The notes under the pieces: generated by a model
Databases searched by the model: none
What the model was told of the DNA's origin: nothing
What the model saw: the letters and a program-made list of their open reading frames with translations, nothing else
Shown: piece after piece, positions 53,589 to 63,868 of the stretch
Numbering within the stretch: the stretch's first letter is position 1
Layout of the letters: each line of letters opens with the position of its first letter
Assembly: GCA_027315345.1 (NCBI GenBank)
Contig: DAHUYE010000016.1
Location: 20,471 to 84,470 of the forward strand
Source: Actinomycetota bacterium
GTDB lineage: Bacteria; Actinomycetota; Acidimicrobiia; Acidimicrobiales; JAJPHE01
Length of the DNA stretch: 64,000 bases
Reading direction: 5' to 3'
Position numbers and translations under genes: made by a program

Positions 53589-53679
53589 GGTCCGCTCAGT
53601 GTACCGGGAGTCCCGGTTTTTCCCTCCCGGTGGCCAGGGCGTCTCCCCCGGTGGCGAGAGGCCCTGACCGCCCGGAGCT

Positions 53680-55635
53680 TCAGGGCCCCAGCGAGGGCGT
53701 CTTCACCGGGCCGATGGGGTGCTGGTAGAGGTACTGGAGGACCTCCCGGGCCACCGGGGCCGCCCCGCTGGCCCCGTAGCCGGCCTGGTCGATGACGACC
53801 ATGACCACGTAGCGGGGGGCGTCGGCCGGGGCGAAGGACACGAACAGGGCCGTGGGCTCGACCTTGTTGGTGCTGGCCGTGCCGGTCTTGGCCGCCACCG
53901 GGAAGGCGCCGTTGGGGAAGCCGATGAAGGTGCCGTAGGCAGTGCCGAGGCGGTCGGATACCACTCCTTCCAATCCGGCCAGGATGGTGTCCTTGGTCGC
54001 CGGTGGCAGGCTGACATGACTCATGGCCTTGCCCGGAAAGGCCTGTGCCACCTTGCCCTGGGGAGTCACGACCTGGGCGCCCACGTGGGGGGCGTACAGG
54101 GTTCCCCCGTTGGCGAAGGTGGCGTAGGCGTCGGCCAGCTGGAGGGGGCTGATGACGGTGGCCCCCTGGCCGAAGGCCATCTCGATGTTGTCACCCGCGT
54201 ACCACTGGTAGTTGGGAAAGGCGGCCGGCGCCTCATCGTGGAGTTTGATGCGCTCGGCCGGGCTGTCCACCCGGGTGGCGCCCGCTCCTGCATACAGGTC
54301 GAAACCGGTGGGCTGACCCAACCCGTATTCCTTGGCCACGTTCTGGATGGGCTGGGGCCCGTAGCGGGCCTGGTCTTCGTAGAACAGATAGCCGAGGTTG
54401 TAGAAGAAGACGTCGTCCGAGGCGGTCAGGGCGGTCTGGATGTCGATGGAGCCGAGCGCCTCACTCTCGTTGTTGTGGAAGGTGCAGCCGGCCGTACAGT
54501 TCCGGATGGTGAAGGTGCCGGTGTCGTCGTAGTAGTAGCCCGGGTTGATGAGCCCGTCGTCCAGGGCGGCGGTGGCCGTGACCAGCTTGAAAGTCGATCC
54601 CGGCGTGTAGGTGCCGGCAACGGCCCGGTTGATCAGGGCGTCGGGTTTGTTGGGATCCGATGGGGCCAGCTGGGCGTACTCGGAGTTGCTGATACCCCCC
54701 ACCCACACGCTGGGGTCGTAGGTCGGATAAGAGGACATGGCCAGAACCTGACCGTTGTTGGGATCGAGCACCACCGCCGCTCCGCTGGGAGCCGGGTAGT
54801 AGTAGCCGGTCAGAGGATCGCGCTGGTTGTGCAGGGTCTTGATCTCGGTGGCCAGGTCGGCATCCACCGTCTTCTGCAGGTTGAGGTCGATACTCAGCTG
54901 TACGTCGTCACCGGGCACCGGAGCGGTGGCGCTCAGGGTGCCGAGCACCCGGCCGCCGGCGTTTACCTCCAGGTTGGTGATGCCGGGTTTGCCGCGTAGG
55001 AAGGACTCGAAGGCGGACTCCACGCCGGCCTGGCCGATGAGATCCCCCTGCTGATAGCCCTGGCTCTTGAGCCGGCTCAGCTGGCTGGAGTTGATGGGTC
55101 CCACGTAACCGAGCACCTGGGCCGCAGCCGTGCCGGCGGGGTAGTAGCGCTGGGACAGCTCCTGGACCGACACGCCCGGGAACTCCGACTGGTGTTCGCG
55201 CAGGTAGACCACCTTGCTGATGTCCACGTTGGTGGCCACCGGCACCGGCTCGTACGGGCTGTATCGGCAGTCGACCAGGGTGGTCAGCACGGCCGAGGTG
55301 GTCATGCCCAGCAGGTTGGCCAGGTGCCCGATTACGGCCGGGTACTGGGTGGGGAGTTTTCCGCCGCACGAGGCGGTCGGGACCACCGAGCGGGCCACGG
55401 TGATGGCCACCACCGTCTGGTCCCCGACGATCACGTCCCCGTTGCGGTCCAGGATCAGGCCCCGCGGCGCCGCCTCGGTCACCTGCCGGGTCTGGTTGGA
55501 GGTAGCCGCCGCCGCCAGCTGGGGGGACTCCAGCACCTGCAGGTACCACAGCCGCACGAACATGGCCGCGAACAGACACGCGACCATCAGCCCGATCACG
55601 CCCAGCCGGCCGGTGGACGTGCTCGACGGCCTCAC
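53680..55635 (-). CDS. mrdA: penicillin-binding protein 2 (class B transpeptidase)
   Basis: About 651 residues. One N-terminal membrane helix (LGVIGLMVACLFAAMFVRLW), the dimerisation domain with RGLILDRNGDVIV, and a transpeptidase domain with active Ser in TPGSTFKLVTA and KTGTAS. Elongation-specific PBP2 works with MreBCD. I use the GTG at 55635, overlapping the mreD stop (GTGA); another GTG is one codon upstream. No rodA follows. Confidence 0.94.
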   Translation of the reverse strand: MRPSSTSTGRLGVIGLMVACLFAAMFVRLWYLQVLESPQLAAAATSNQTRQVTEAAPRGLILDRNGDVIVGDQTVVAITVARSVVPTASCGGKLPTQYPAVIGHLANLLGMTTSAVLTTLVDCRYSPYEPVPVATNVDISKVVYLREHQSEFPGVSVQELSQRYYPAGTAAAQVLGYVGPINSSQLSRLKSQGYQQGDLIGQAGVESAFESFLRGKPGITNLEVNAGGRVLGTLSATAPVPGDDVQLSIDLNLQKTVDADLATEIKTLHNQRDPLTGYYYPAPSGAAVVLDPNNGQVLAMSSYPTYDPSVWVGGISNSEYAQLAPSDPNKPDALINRAVAGTYTPGSTFKLVTATAALDDGLINPGYYYDDTGTFTIRNCTAGCTFHNNESEALGSIDIQTALTASDDVFFYNLGYLFYEDQARYGPQPIQNVAKEYGLGQPTGFDLYAGAGATRVDSPAERIKLHDEAPAAFPNYQWYAGDNIEMAFGQGATVISPLQLADAYATFANGGTLYAPHVGAQVVTPQGKVAQAFPGKAMSHVSLPPATKDTILAGLEGVVSDRLGTAYGTFIGFPNGAFPVAAKTGTASTNKVEPTALFVSFAPADAPRYVVMVVIDQAGYGASGAAPVAREVLQYLYQHPIGPVKTPSLGP

Positions 55636-56195
55636 CACCGGCGCCGTCCGGCCCGCCCCGCCCGTCCGGCCCGTCCCTCGGTGTCAGGGAAGATCGCCCA
55701 TCGCATGACCGGTACAACGAGCAGAGCGAGGATTCCGTTCAATACGGCTACCACGCCCACGATGGGCCCCAGGTGGTCCGAGAGCATCTGGCTCTGACCC
55801 AGCCCTGCCCCCAGAAGGGCATAGAGGATCTCTCCGGCGGCGCTGGCCACGGCCGCCCCGGCCATGACCAGGGGCCACGACGCCCGCAGGATGGTCCCGC
55901 TGAAGATCCCGGCCGCGAAGCCGATGATCGTGAAGCTCATGGCCGACAGCCCGAAGGGCGCCTGGAGGAACAGGTCGGCCATCAGCCCGGCCACGAAACC
56001 CACCATCGCTCCCCTTTCATCGCCCCCCACCAACCCCCCGGCCACGGCCACCAGCAGCAGCAAATCAGGGTGCACGCCGAAGATCCGGACCCCCGCCCCC
56101 AGGCTGAGCTGCAGGACCACGGCTATGAACAGGGCCAGCAGGACCCGGGAGCGGGCCACGGCGTTGAAGCGCCGTTCCCCTACCGCCGCCGTCAT
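55632..56195 (-). CDS. mreD: rod shape-determining protein MreD
   Basis: 187 residues with five or six hydrophobic helices and the typical VVLQLSLGAGVRIFGVHPDL, FVAGLMADLFLQAPFGLSAM. The tail is Arg/Gly-rich. It overlaps mreC by 4 bp (ATGA) and mrdA by 4 bp, so translation is coupled. Confidence 0.9.
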   Translation of the reverse strand: MTAAVGERRFNAVARSRVLLALFIAVVLQLSLGAGVRIFGVHPDLLLLVAVAGGLVGGDERGAMVGFVAGLMADLFLQAPFGLSAMSFTIIGFAAGIFSGTILRASWPLVMAGAAVASAAGEILYALLGAGLGQSQMLSDHLGPIVGVVAVLNGILALLVVPVMRWAIFPDTEGRAGRAGRAGRRRW

Positions 56196-57037
56196 CCCGA
56201 ACCCGGCACGGTGCTCGGTGGCTCCCAGACCAGCACGTCGACGAACTCCAACGAGTTCACGTCTACCACCGGCTGGATCTCGATATCTTCCTGGAGGTCC
56301 CCGGTGTGGTCACTGACCCGACTGATCCGGCCCACCGGGATGCCAGGCGGGAACAAACCCCCCTGCAGCCCGCTGGTCACCATCACGTCGTGCTTTTTCA
56401 CCTTGGCGGGCGGAAAGATGTAGTCCACCCGCAGGGCCTGGCCCAGACCCTGGCCGGCAGCCACCCCGATCACCGAGCCGTCCCGAACGCCGATGCTGCT
56501 GGAAGGATCGGTGACCAAAAGGACGGTGCTGGTGGAGCGGTTGGACTGCACCACCCGTCCGACCAGCCCCTCCCCCGAGGTCACCGGCATGCCCACCTGC
56601 ACCCCGGCCGACGTGCCGCGGTTCAATTCCAGGGTGAGCTGGTAGTTACCGAAGCCGGTGTCGACCACCTCGGCGGCGATCTGGTGCAGCGACGGAGCGA
56701 AAGGCAACTTCTCCAACTGGGTCAGGGTCTGCAGCTCGCGCTGCTGATCGGCTGCGGTCACCCCGGCTCGGCGGGCCGCTCCCAACTCGGCCTTGAGGGC
56801 GGCGTTCTGCCGGCGAAGGGACCCGTACTCGAAGGCCCCCTTGAAGAAGTTCCCCACCGGGCGGAAGACATCGAGCACACCCGTCTGTACCGGGGTGAAG
56901 ACGTCGGAGGCGTAGCCCTTCAGCTTTCCGACATAGCCGTTGGCCTGGGTCCGGTAGCCCAGGGTGATGATGGTCCCGGCCGTCAGAACCAGGAGCAACA
57001 GGACAAAGCGCGGCCTCGTCGGGCGCCGGACGGCCAC
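56192..57037 (-). CDS. mreC: rod shape-determining protein MreC
   Basis: 281 residues: an N-terminal membrane helix (RFVLLLLVLTAGTIITLGY), a coiled coil (LRRQNAALKAELGAARR), and the beta-domain with LTLELNRGTSAGVQVGMPV and GEGLVGRVVQ. Links MreB to the periplasmic cell-wall enzymes. GTG start at 57037, 13 bp after mreB. Confidence 0.94.
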   Translation of the reverse strand: MAVRRPTRPRFVLLLLVLTAGTIITLGYRTQANGYVGKLKGYASDVFTPVQTGVLDVFRPVGNFFKGAFEYGSLRRQNAALKAELGAARRAGVTAADQQRELQTLTQLEKLPFAPSLHQIAAEVVDTGFGNYQLTLELNRGTSAGVQVGMPVTSGEGLVGRVVQSNRSTSTVLLVTDPSSSIGVRDGSVIGVAAGQGLGQALRVDYIFPPAKVKKHDVMVTSGLQGGLFPPGIPVGRISRVSDHTGDLQEDIEIQPVVDVNSLEFVDVLVWEPPSTVPGSG

Positions 57038-57050
57038 GGCCGCTCGACGG

Positions 57051-58088
57051 TCAGCGGCCGCGCGAAGAAGTCAACAGAGCCTTCAGCGCCGGAAACTCCT
57101 CCAGGCACTGGCCGGCCCCGATGGCTACCGAGTGCAGCGGGTTGGCGGCCACCACGATGGGCATGCCCGTCTCGGCCGACACCCGGGCGTCGATGCCGTG
57201 GAGCAGCGCTCCACCCCCGGTCAGAACGATCCCCTGTTCCATGATGTCGGCGGCCAGCTCGGGCGGTGTCTTGTCCAGGGTGACCTTGACGGCGTCGATG
57301 ATGGCCGACAACGGCTCCTCCAGAGCCTGACGGATCTCCTCGGTGGTGGTGATGATGGTCTTGGGCAGACCGGTGATCAGGTCCCGGCCCCGGATCTCGG
57401 CATGCAGCTCCTCTTCCAGAGGACAGGCCGAACCGAGGGCGATCTTGATGTCCTCGGCCGTGCGCTCCCCCAGGGCCAGGCTGTACTCCTTCTTGATGAA
57501 CTGGATGATGGCCTCGTCCATCTCGTCCCCGCCGATGCGGATGGACTGGCTGGTGACGATGCCGCCCAGGGAGATGACGGCCACCTCGGTGGTGCCTCCG
57601 CCGATGTCGACCACCATGTTGCCGGTGGGCTCGTGCACCGGCAGACCGGCCCCGATGGCGGCGGCCATGGGTTCTTCGATGATGTAGGCGGGCTTGCGGG
57701 CGCCGGCGTACTCGGCCGCTTCCTGCACGGCCCGCTGCTCGACCCCGGTGATGCCCGAAGGGACACAGATGACCATCCGCGGCTTGGCGAAGCGGCGCTG
57801 GTGCACCTTGTGGATGAAGTAGCGGAGCATCTTCTCGCAGATCTCGAAATCGGCGATGACCCCGTCCTTGAGCGGCCGGATGGCCTGGATGTGGCTGGGG
57901 GTGCGCCCGATCATCCGCTTGGCCTCGACCCCCACGGCCAGGGGCCGGCCGTCCCGCACGTTGACGGCCACCACCGACGGCTCGTTCAGCACGATGCCCC
58001 GGCCCCGGACGTACACCAGGGTGTTGGCCGTGCCCAGATCGACGGCCATGTCCCGGCCGAGGAAAGAGGAGAAGATGCTGTCGGACAC
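57051..58088 (-). CDS. mreB: rod shape-determining protein MreB
   Basis: 345 residues of the actin fold: [50 protein letters not shown]. It guides lateral cell-wall growth, so the cells are probably rod-shaped. A GTG at 58088 is the start. It heads the mreB-mreC-mreD-mrdA operon. Confidence 0.97.
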   Translation of the reverse strand: MSDSIFSSFLGRDMAVDLGTANTLVYVRGRGIVLNEPSVVAVNVRDGRPLAVGVEAKRMIGRTPSHIQAIRPLKDGVIADFEICEKMLRYFIHKVHQRRFAKPRMVICVPSGITGVEQRAVQEAAEYAGARKPAYIIEEPMAAAIGAGLPVHEPTGNMVVDIGGGTTEVAVISLGGIVTSQSIRIGGDEMDEAIIQFIKKEYSLALGERTAEDIKIALGSACPLEEELHAEIRGRDLITGLPKTIITTTEEIRQALEEPLSAIIDAVKVTLDKTPPELAADIMEQGIVLTGGGALLHGIDARVSAETGMPIVVAANPLHSVAIGAGQCLEEFPALKALLTSSRGR

Positions 58089-58144
58089 CCAAGGCCTCCT
58101 ATGGGCGGTGTAGGGCAGCCCTGAAGGCTACTCCCTGAGCGGCC

Positions 58145-58558
58145 TCAGCCCGCCAGAGCTGGGAAGAAGATGCCGATCTCCCGCTCGGCCGACTCGGGCC
58201 CGTCGGAGCCGTGGACCAGGTTTTCCGTCATCTCGATGGCCAGATCCCCCCGGATGGTCCCCGGGGCCGCCTCCTTGGGATTGGTGGCGCCCATCATGGT
58301 GCGCACCACCTTCCAGGTGTCCCCCGGTCCCTCCACCACCATCAGCAGGGCGGGTGAGCGGGTGATGAACTCCACCAGGGAGGCGTAGAAAGGCTTTCCC
58401 TGGTGCTCGGCGTAGTGGCGACCGGCCGTTTCGGCGTCGATGCTGCGCAGCTCGGCGGCCACCAGCCGCAGCCCCCGCCGCTCGAGGCGGGCGATTATCT
58501 CTCCGGCCAGGCCCCGCTCCACGGCGTCGGGCTTGGCGATTACCAGCGTCCTGTCCAT
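58145..58558 (-). CDS. ndk: nucleoside diphosphate kinase
   Basis: 137 residues. DRTLVIAKPDAVERGLAGEI at the start, the Lys and Arg contacts in HYAEHQGKPFY and TNPKEAAPGTIRGDL, and the phosphorylated His in NLVHGSDGPESAEREI. Balances nucleoside triphosphates. Follows folC by 18 bp. Confidence 0.96.
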   Translation of the reverse strand: MDRTLVIAKPDAVERGLAGEIIARLERRGLRLVAAELRSIDAETAGRHYAEHQGKPFYASLVEFITRSPALLMVVEGPGDTWKVVRTMMGATNPKEAAPGTIRGDLAIEMTENLVHGSDGPESAEREIGIFFPALAG

Positions 58559-58576
58559 GCCCAGCAGGGTAGAGGG

Positions 58577-59887
58577 TCAGGCGGACTCGCTGACAAGGGC
58601 CGAACGGGCCGCCCCTACTACGTACAGGCTGCCCGAAACCAACACCAGGTCGGTGGGCTCGGCCACCTCCCTGGCCCGGGCCACCGCCGCCGCCACGTCG
58701 TCGACCACCTCGACGGCCAGGCCCATGTCCCGGGCCGCCGCCGCCACCTGCTCGGCCGGCAGGGCCCGGGGTGTGGCCGGGGCGGTGGCGATGACCCGCC
58801 CCGCCTTCCTGGCCCCCAGGGACTCGAGCATCTCCTCCGGTGAGCGGCCCTTCAACAGCCCCACCACCAGAATCCGCCCCCCCGCCTCCGAGAACTCCTC
58901 GTCCAGGGCTGCCGCCGCCGCCCGGGCCCCGGCCGGGTTGTGGGCGCCGTCCAGGACCACCAGGGGCTGCCGTCCCACCACCTCCAGCCGCCCGGGGCAG
59001 CGCACCGCCGCCAGCCCGGCCGCCACCACCTCCTCCGACGCCGGCTGGCCGAAGAACGCCTCCACTGCGGCCACCGCGCAGGCGGCGTTGGTGGCCTGGT
59101 AGGCGCCGTGAAGGGGCAGGAAGAGATCCTCGTAGACCGCACCGGGCGTCCGCAGGCTGATCACCCGGCCCCCCACCGCCACCGAGTTCTCCACTACTTC
59201 GAAATCCTCCCCTCTCCGCCACACGCCCTCGGCCCCCACCCGCTCGGCGGCAGCAGAGAAGATCGGGGCCAGTTCCGGGTCGGTCTCGCCCAGGACCAGG
59301 ATCGACCCGGCCTTGACGATGCCGGCCTTATCGGCGGCTATGTCGGCCCGGGTCGGTCCCAGCACCTCCACATGGTCCAATTCGATGTTGGTGATGACGG
59401 CCACCTCGGGCTGGACCACGTTGGTGGCGTCCCACGTTCCGCCCAGGCCCACTTCGATGACGGCGGCCTCCACGGCCTCGTCGGCAAACCAGCGGAAGGC
59501 CGCCGCCGTCAGCAGGTCGAAGCGGTGCGGCTTGGCCCCCATGAGATCTTCCAGGTCGGCCAGGGCCGAGAGCACCTCGGCCAGGTCGGCATCAGGGATG
59601 GGCTCCCCGTCCCGGGCGATGCGCTCGTTGACCCGTTCCAGGTCAGGGCTGGTGTAACCGCCGACCGACAGGCCCCGGGCGTTGAGGAGGGACGTGGCCA
59701 CCCTCACCGTCGAGCCCTTCCCATTGGTCCCGGTCACGTGGATGACCGGGTAGGCCAGCTGGGGGTCCCCCATCAGCCGGCAGAGTTCCTCGATCCGCTC
59801 CAGGGTCGGCGCCTCCCGCCGGCCGTAGAGCATCGCCTCCAGGTTGACGTGGCTTTCGAGGTACTTGATCGCTTCCTGGAGGTTCAC
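58577..59887 (-). CDS. folC: folylpolyglutamate / dihydrofolate synthase
   Basis: 436 residues from the GTG at 59887 (VNLQEAIKYLESHVNLE). The P-loop is VIHVTGTNGKGSTVRV, with EVGLGGTWDATNVV, VITNIELDHVEVLG and LDGAHNPAGARAAA. Adds glutamates to folate. The frame upstream runs past other possible starts but only the GTG fits the family. The small gene at 59913 ends 25 bp before it. Confidence 0.95.
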   Translation of the reverse strand: MNLQEAIKYLESHVNLEAMLYGRREAPTLERIEELCRLMGDPQLAYPVIHVTGTNGKGSTVRVATSLLNARGLSVGGYTSPDLERVNERIARDGEPIPDADLAEVLSALADLEDLMGAKPHRFDLLTAAAFRWFADEAVEAAVIEVGLGGTWDATNVVQPEVAVITNIELDHVEVLGPTRADIAADKAGIVKAGSILVLGETDPELAPIFSAAAERVGAEGVWRRGEDFEVVENSVAVGGRVISLRTPGAVYEDLFLPLHGAYQATNAACAVAAVEAFFGQPASEEVVAAGLAAVRCPGRLEVVGRQPLVVLDGAHNPAGARAAAAALDEEFSEAGGRILVVGLLKGRSPEEMLESLGARKAGRVIATAPATPRALPAEQVAAAARDMGLAVEVVDDVAAAVARAREVAEPTDLVLVSGSLYVVGAARSALVSESA

Positions 59888-59912
59888 GGAGCAGACATGG
59901 TGGCCGAACGGC

Positions 59913-60218
59913 TCAGGCCACAGCCAGCCGGGCTGCCGACTGGATGGCCTCCAGGGCCACCGGGGCGAAGACCCGGGCGGCGCCGAGTAGTTCACCCCCA
60001 GCCAGCAACTCCCGGGCCGTCGGCACCGCTCTGGCCCGCCGGCTGCGGCGGTCCAGGACCAGCCCGATCACGGCCCCGGAGACGGCCAAGGCCCCGCCCG
60101 TGGTCAGCACCCGCTGACGGGCGGCGTCACCCTCCAGTTGGTCGTTCTTGGCCCGCAGGGCCCCCAGGCCCGCCCCGATCGCCCCGCCGGCTGCCAATCC
60201 CATCCAGATCTTTCGCAT
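59913..60218 (-). CDS. small hydrophobic protein, unknown function
   Basis: 101 residues from the ATG at 60218: RKIWMGLAAGGAIGAGLGAL, then GALAVSGAVIGLVLDRRSRR and an Ala-rich tail. Two hydrophobic Gly-rich segments suggest membrane association. No family recognised. It sits between clpX and folC on the same strand. Confidence 0.55.
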   Translation of the reverse strand: MRKIWMGLAAGGAIGAGLGALRAKNDQLEGDAARQRVLTTGGALAVSGAVIGLVLDRRSRRARAVPTARELLAGGELLGAARVFAPVALEAIQSAARLAVA

Positions 60219-60276
60219 ACGGCCTTGATTCCCGTTGTCAGCGGCCGGCAATCCGGCCCCCTGCCGGACGTTGGGG

Positions 60277-61551
60277 CTAGGAGGCGGCCCGGCGGGGGCG
60301 GTCGACCTTGGGGCCCTCGGTCTTGGGCACCAGGGTCGGGTTGACCCGGTCCAGGACCACCGAGCGGTCGACCACGCAGCGGCCGATGTCGGTGCGGCTG
60401 GGCAGGTCGTACATGACGTCGAGGAGGACCTCCTCCAGCACCGCCCGCAGGCCGCGGGCGCCGGTGGCTCGAAGCAGCGCCTGGTCGGCCACCGCCTCCA
60501 GGGCATCCTCGGTCATCTCCAGCTCCACCCCGTCCAGCTCGAAGACCTTCTGGTACTGCTTGACCAGGGCGTTCTTGGGTTCGACCAGGATGCGGACCAG
60601 GGCCTCCCGGTCCAGGTTCGACACCGGCCCGATGACGGGCAGGCGGCCCACGAACTCCGGGATCAGACCGAACTTGAGCAGGTCCTCAGGCAGCACGTGG
60701 CGGAAGAGCTCGCTCTGGTCGGTGCGGCCCACCCGGTCCATGTCGGCCCGGAATCCGATTCCCTTGCGCCCCACCCGGCTGCCGATGATCTGGTCCAGCC
60801 CGGCAAAGGCCCCCCCGCACAGGAACAGGATGTTGGTCGTATCGATCTGGATGAATTCCTGGTGAGGGTGCTTACGGCCCCCCTGGGGTGGGACGGAGGC
60901 GGTGGTCCCCTCCAGGATCTTGAGCAGGGCCTGTTGGACCCCCTCCCCCGAGACGTCCCGGGTGATGGAAGGGTTTTCCGACTTGCGGGCGATCTTGTCG
61001 ATCTCGTCGATGTAGATGATCCCGGTCTCGGCCTTCTTGACGTCGTAGTCGGCGGCCTGGATCAGCTTGAGCAGGATGTTCTCGACGTCCTCACCGACGT
61101 AGCCGGCCTCGGTCAGGGCGGTGGCATCGGCGATGGCGAAGGGGACGTTGAGCATGCGGGCCAGGGTCTTGGCCAGTTCCGTCTTCCCGCAGCCGGTGGG
61201 GCCGAGCAGGAGGATATTGGACTTGGTCAGTTCCACATCGGCGTCGTGGTAGCTGCCGGACTGGACCCGCTTGTAGTGGTTGTAGACCGCCACCGAGAGG
61301 ATCTTCTTGGCGTACTCCTGGCCGATGACGTAGTCGTTCAGGAAGTCGAAGATCTCCCGGGGCTTGGGCAACTCATCGAACCTGAGCTCGGAGGACTCGG
61401 CCGTCTCCTCCTCGATGATGTCGTTACAGAGATCGATGCACTCGTCGCAGATGTACACGCCGGGGCCGGCTATCAGTTTCTTCACCTGCTTCTGGGACTT
61501 GCCACAGAAGCTGCACTTGACGAGATCGCTCCCGTCCCCGAACTTCGCCAC
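60277..61551 (-). CDS. clpX: ATP-dependent Clp protease ATP-binding subunit ClpX
   Basis: 424 residues. The zinc domain has KCSFCGKSQ and [11 protein letters not shown]; the AAA+ domain has Walker [21 protein letters not shown], Walker [24 protein letters not shown] pore-1 and [20 protein letters not shown]. Unfolds substrates for ClpP. GTG start at 61551, 14 bp after clpP. Confidence 0.97.
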   Translation of the reverse strand: MAKFGDGSDLVKCSFCGKSQKQVKKLIAGPGVYICDECIDLCNDIIEEETAESSELRFDELPKPREIFDFLNDYVIGQEYAKKILSVAVYNHYKRVQSGSYHDADVELTKSNILLLGPTGCGKTELAKTLARMLNVPFAIADATALTEAGYVGEDVENILLKLIQAADYDVKKAETGIIYIDEIDKIARKSENPSITRDVSGEGVQQALLKILEGTTASVPPQGGRKHPHQEFIQIDTTNILFLCGGAFAGLDQIIGSRVGRKGIGFRADMDRVGRTDQSELFRHVLPEDLLKFGLIPEFVGRLPVIGPVSNLDREALVRILVEPKNALVKQYQKVFELDGVELEMTEDALEAVADQALLRATGARGLRAVLEEVLLDVMYDLPSRTDIGRCVVDRSVVLDRVNPTLVPKTEGPKVDRPRRAAS

Positions 61552-61565
61552 GAGTCCCCCTCCGC

Positions 61566-62201
61566 CTATGCGACGCTTGCTGCCTGCGGGATGCCACTCA
61601 GCTCCCGGGTCGAGATCACCTCATCGATAATGCCGTACGAACGGGCGTCATCCGCGCTCATGATGAAGTCCCGGTCCGTGTCTTTCTGAATCTTCTCTAT
61701 CGGCTGGCCGGTGTCCAGGGCAAGCATTTGATTGAGAAGATCTCTCATCCGGAGGATTTCCCGGGCCTGGAGCTCGATGTCGGTGGCCTGGCCGGCCGCT
61801 CCTCCGTGGGGCTGGTGGATGAGGATGCGGGCGTGGGGCAGTGCAAAGCGCTTGCCCTTGGTTCCCCCGGCCAGGAGGATGGCGGCGGCGGAGGCGGCCT
61901 GGCCGTAGCAGAAGGTCGATTTGTCCGGCTTTATGAACTTCATGGTGTCGTAGATGGCGAACAGTGCGGTGATGTCGCCACCCGGTGAGTTGATGTAGAT
62001 GTTGATGTCTTTTTCCGTGTCCTCGTACTCGAGGAACAGCAGCTGGGCACAGACCAGGTTGGCGATGGTGTCGTCGATGGGAGTCCCGAGGAAGATGATC
62101 CGCTCCTTGAGGAGGCGGGAGTACAGGTCGTAGGCCCGCTCCCCCCGGCTGCTCGACTCCACCACGGTCGGGACCAGGTAGTTGTAGATGGGCTGGATCA
62201 C
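61566..62201 (-). CDS. clpP: ATP-dependent Clp protease proteolytic subunit
   Basis: 211 residues. The catalytic Ser is S104 in [15 protein letters not shown], the His is H129 in [11 protein letters not shown], and the Asp is in the [11 protein letters not shown] segment. Starts at GTG 62201, overlapping the tig stop (GTGA). Only one clpP is in the window; many actinobacteria carry two. Confidence 0.97.
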   Translation of the reverse strand: MIQPIYNYLVPTVVESSSRGERAYDLYSRLLKERIIFLGTPIDDTIANLVCAQLLFLEYEDTEKDINIYINSPGGDITALFAIYDTMKFIKPDKSTFCYGQAASAAAILLAGGTKGKRFALPHARILIHQPHGGAAGQATDIELQAREILRMRDLLNQMLALDTGQPIEKIQKDTDRDFIMSADDARSYGIIDEVISTRELSGIPQAASVA

Positions 62202-63580
62202 GTGGGTACCTCCGCGGTCTCTTCGGCTTCCTGATCTTGGGCGTCGGCCTCACCGGTGGCCAGATCGGCCGGGGGCTCCTCCAACAGGGAGAGATCCACG
62301 GCCCGGCCTTCCTCATCGACCGCCTCGACGTGGCCGATGAGCCAGTTGAGGGCCTTGCCCTTGCGCAGATCCGAGCGCAGGGAGGCCATCTGGTCGGCAT
62401 CCTCGAGCTGGTGGGCCAGGTCGGCGGCGGAGGTGTTGTAGCGCTCGGCCATACCGGCCAGCTCCTCCTGGATGTCGGAGTCCTCCACCTCCAGCGACTC
62501 GGCATCGGCCAGGGCCCGCAGCCCGAGGTCGGCCTTGACCGAGCGCAGGGCCCGCTCTCTCAACTCGGCCACAAAGGTCTCCTGGTCCTGGCCGGTGGCG
62601 GCCAGGTACTGGCCGATGTTGGCCCCCTGGGACTCCAGGCGGTGGCCCAGGTCGTGGAGCTGGCGCTCCATCTCGGCGTTCACGAGGGGATCGGGGGCGT
62701 CCTCGGCCACCAGCTCCACCAGGGCAGCCAGAGCGGCCTCCCGCAGAGCCATGCGGCCCTGGACCCGCCTGACCACCTCCAGCCGCTTGCGCAGGTCGGC
62801 GCGCAACTCATCGAGGGTGGCGAACTCGGAAGCCTCCGAGGCCCACTCATCGTTGAGCTCCGGGAGGACCTTCTCCTTGATGTCCTTGACCAGGACCCGG
62901 AAGGAGATGGTCTCGGCCCCCTCCTCGGCCGGGCCGTCGAAGGTGAGGATGTCCCCGACCTTGGCCCCCCGCAGCTGATCATCGAGCTCGGGCAGGAACG
63001 AACCGGAGCCGACCTCATATAGGAAGTCCTCGGTGGAGGCCTCCTCGACCTTCTCCCCGCCCCGGGTGCCGGAGATGTCGATGGTCACGTGGTCGGAGGT
63101 CTGCGCCGGCCGGGTCGTCTCCTTGAGCTCGGCGAAGGTATCCCTCAGCCGGGCGACCTGGGCCTCCACATCCTCCTCGGTGACCTCGAGACGGGGGATG
63201 GTCACCTGCAGGCCGCCGTAGCCCGGGATGGCCACGGTGGGGCGGACCTCGACCACGGCGTCGAAGGTCAGCGGGCCCTCCTCACCTTCGCTGGTGATGT
63301 CGATCTCGGGTGGGGCGATGGCGTCGACGTCCTGCTCCCGCACCGCCTGGGCGTAGTACTCGGGCAGGGCGTCCCGGAGGGCCTCCTGCCGGGCGGCGGC
63401 CTTACCGATGCGGGCCTCCAGCACCCGGCGGGGCACCTTGCCCGGGCGGAAGCCGGGGATGCGGACCTCCCGCGACATCTTGCGGAAGGCCGCCTCCAGT
63501 GCGGTTTCGAACTCGATCTGGTCGACCTCGACGGACAGTTTGACTTTGTTGCCCTCGAGGGCCTCGACCATGGTCTTCAT
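62198..63580 (-). CDS. tig: trigger factor
   Basis: 460 residues. The ribosome-binding domain has the signature [20 protein letters not shown]; the PPIase domain spans about 150-240 ([39 protein letters not shown]); the C-terminal domain is helical. Co-translational chaperone. It heads the tig-clpP-clpX operon. Confidence 0.96.
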   Translation of the reverse strand: MKTMVEALEGNKVKLSVEVDQIEFETALEAAFRKMSREVRIPGFRPGKVPRRVLEARIGKAAARQEALRDALPEYYAQAVREQDVDAIAPPEIDITSEGEEGPLTFDAVVEVRPTVAIPGYGGLQVTIPRLEVTEEDVEAQVARLRDTFAELKETTRPAQTSDHVTIDISGTRGGEKVEEASTEDFLYEVGSGSFLPELDDQLRGAKVGDILTFDGPAEEGAETISFRVLVKDIKEKVLPELNDEWASEASEFATLDELRADLRKRLEVVRRVQGRMALREAALAALVELVAEDAPDPLVNAEMERQLHDLGHRLESQGANIGQYLAATGQDQETFVAELRERALRSVKADLGLRALADAESLEVEDSDIQEELAGMAERYNTSAADLAHQLEDADQMASLRSDLRKGKALNWLIGHVEAVDEEGRAVDLSLLEEPPADLATGEADAQDQEAEETAEVPT

Positions 63581-63659
63581 ACGAGGAGGGGGAGTCTAAA
63601 CGGTCCGCCCCCCGGTTCCGGCGGGATAGGCCGCGCCCGGCGCCGGCCCGGACCGGCTG

Positions 63660-63694
63660 GAGCGGCCACCCCGGCCTGAGCGGCCACCCCGGCC
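63660..63694. repeat. 17-bp direct repeat
   Basis: GAGCGGCCACCCCGGCC occurs at 63660 and again at 63678, one base apart from being tandem. It lies between tig and the tRNA-Pro fragment. Confidence 0.85.
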
Positions 63695-63720
63695 GGGGGC
63701 GCCGTGGGATGATGTCCCCA

Positions 63721-63757
63721 CGGGGAGTAGCGCAGTGGTAGCGCACCTGCTTTGGGA
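63721..63757 (+). pseudogene. 5' half of tRNA-Pro (anticodon TGG)
   Basis: CGGGGAG acceptor strand, D arm GCGC-AGTGGTA-GCGC, anticodon 5' stem CCTGC and the whole loop TTTGGGA (anticodon TGG) are present. The following bases are CCGCATG instead of the expected GCAGG, and no T arm or 3' acceptor is found to the window end. It is a half gene, perhaps left at a recombination junction, or the rest lies further away. Confidence 0.7.
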
Positions 63758-63868
63758 CCGCATGAACGCTCCGAAGGGATAGCGCTCCCACCAGGGCATT
63801 CACCCCTTTCCCCCGGCAAGTCAGGTGGTCGTCCCCCAGCTTTCCCCCACCACTCGTCGCGTTGAGCT

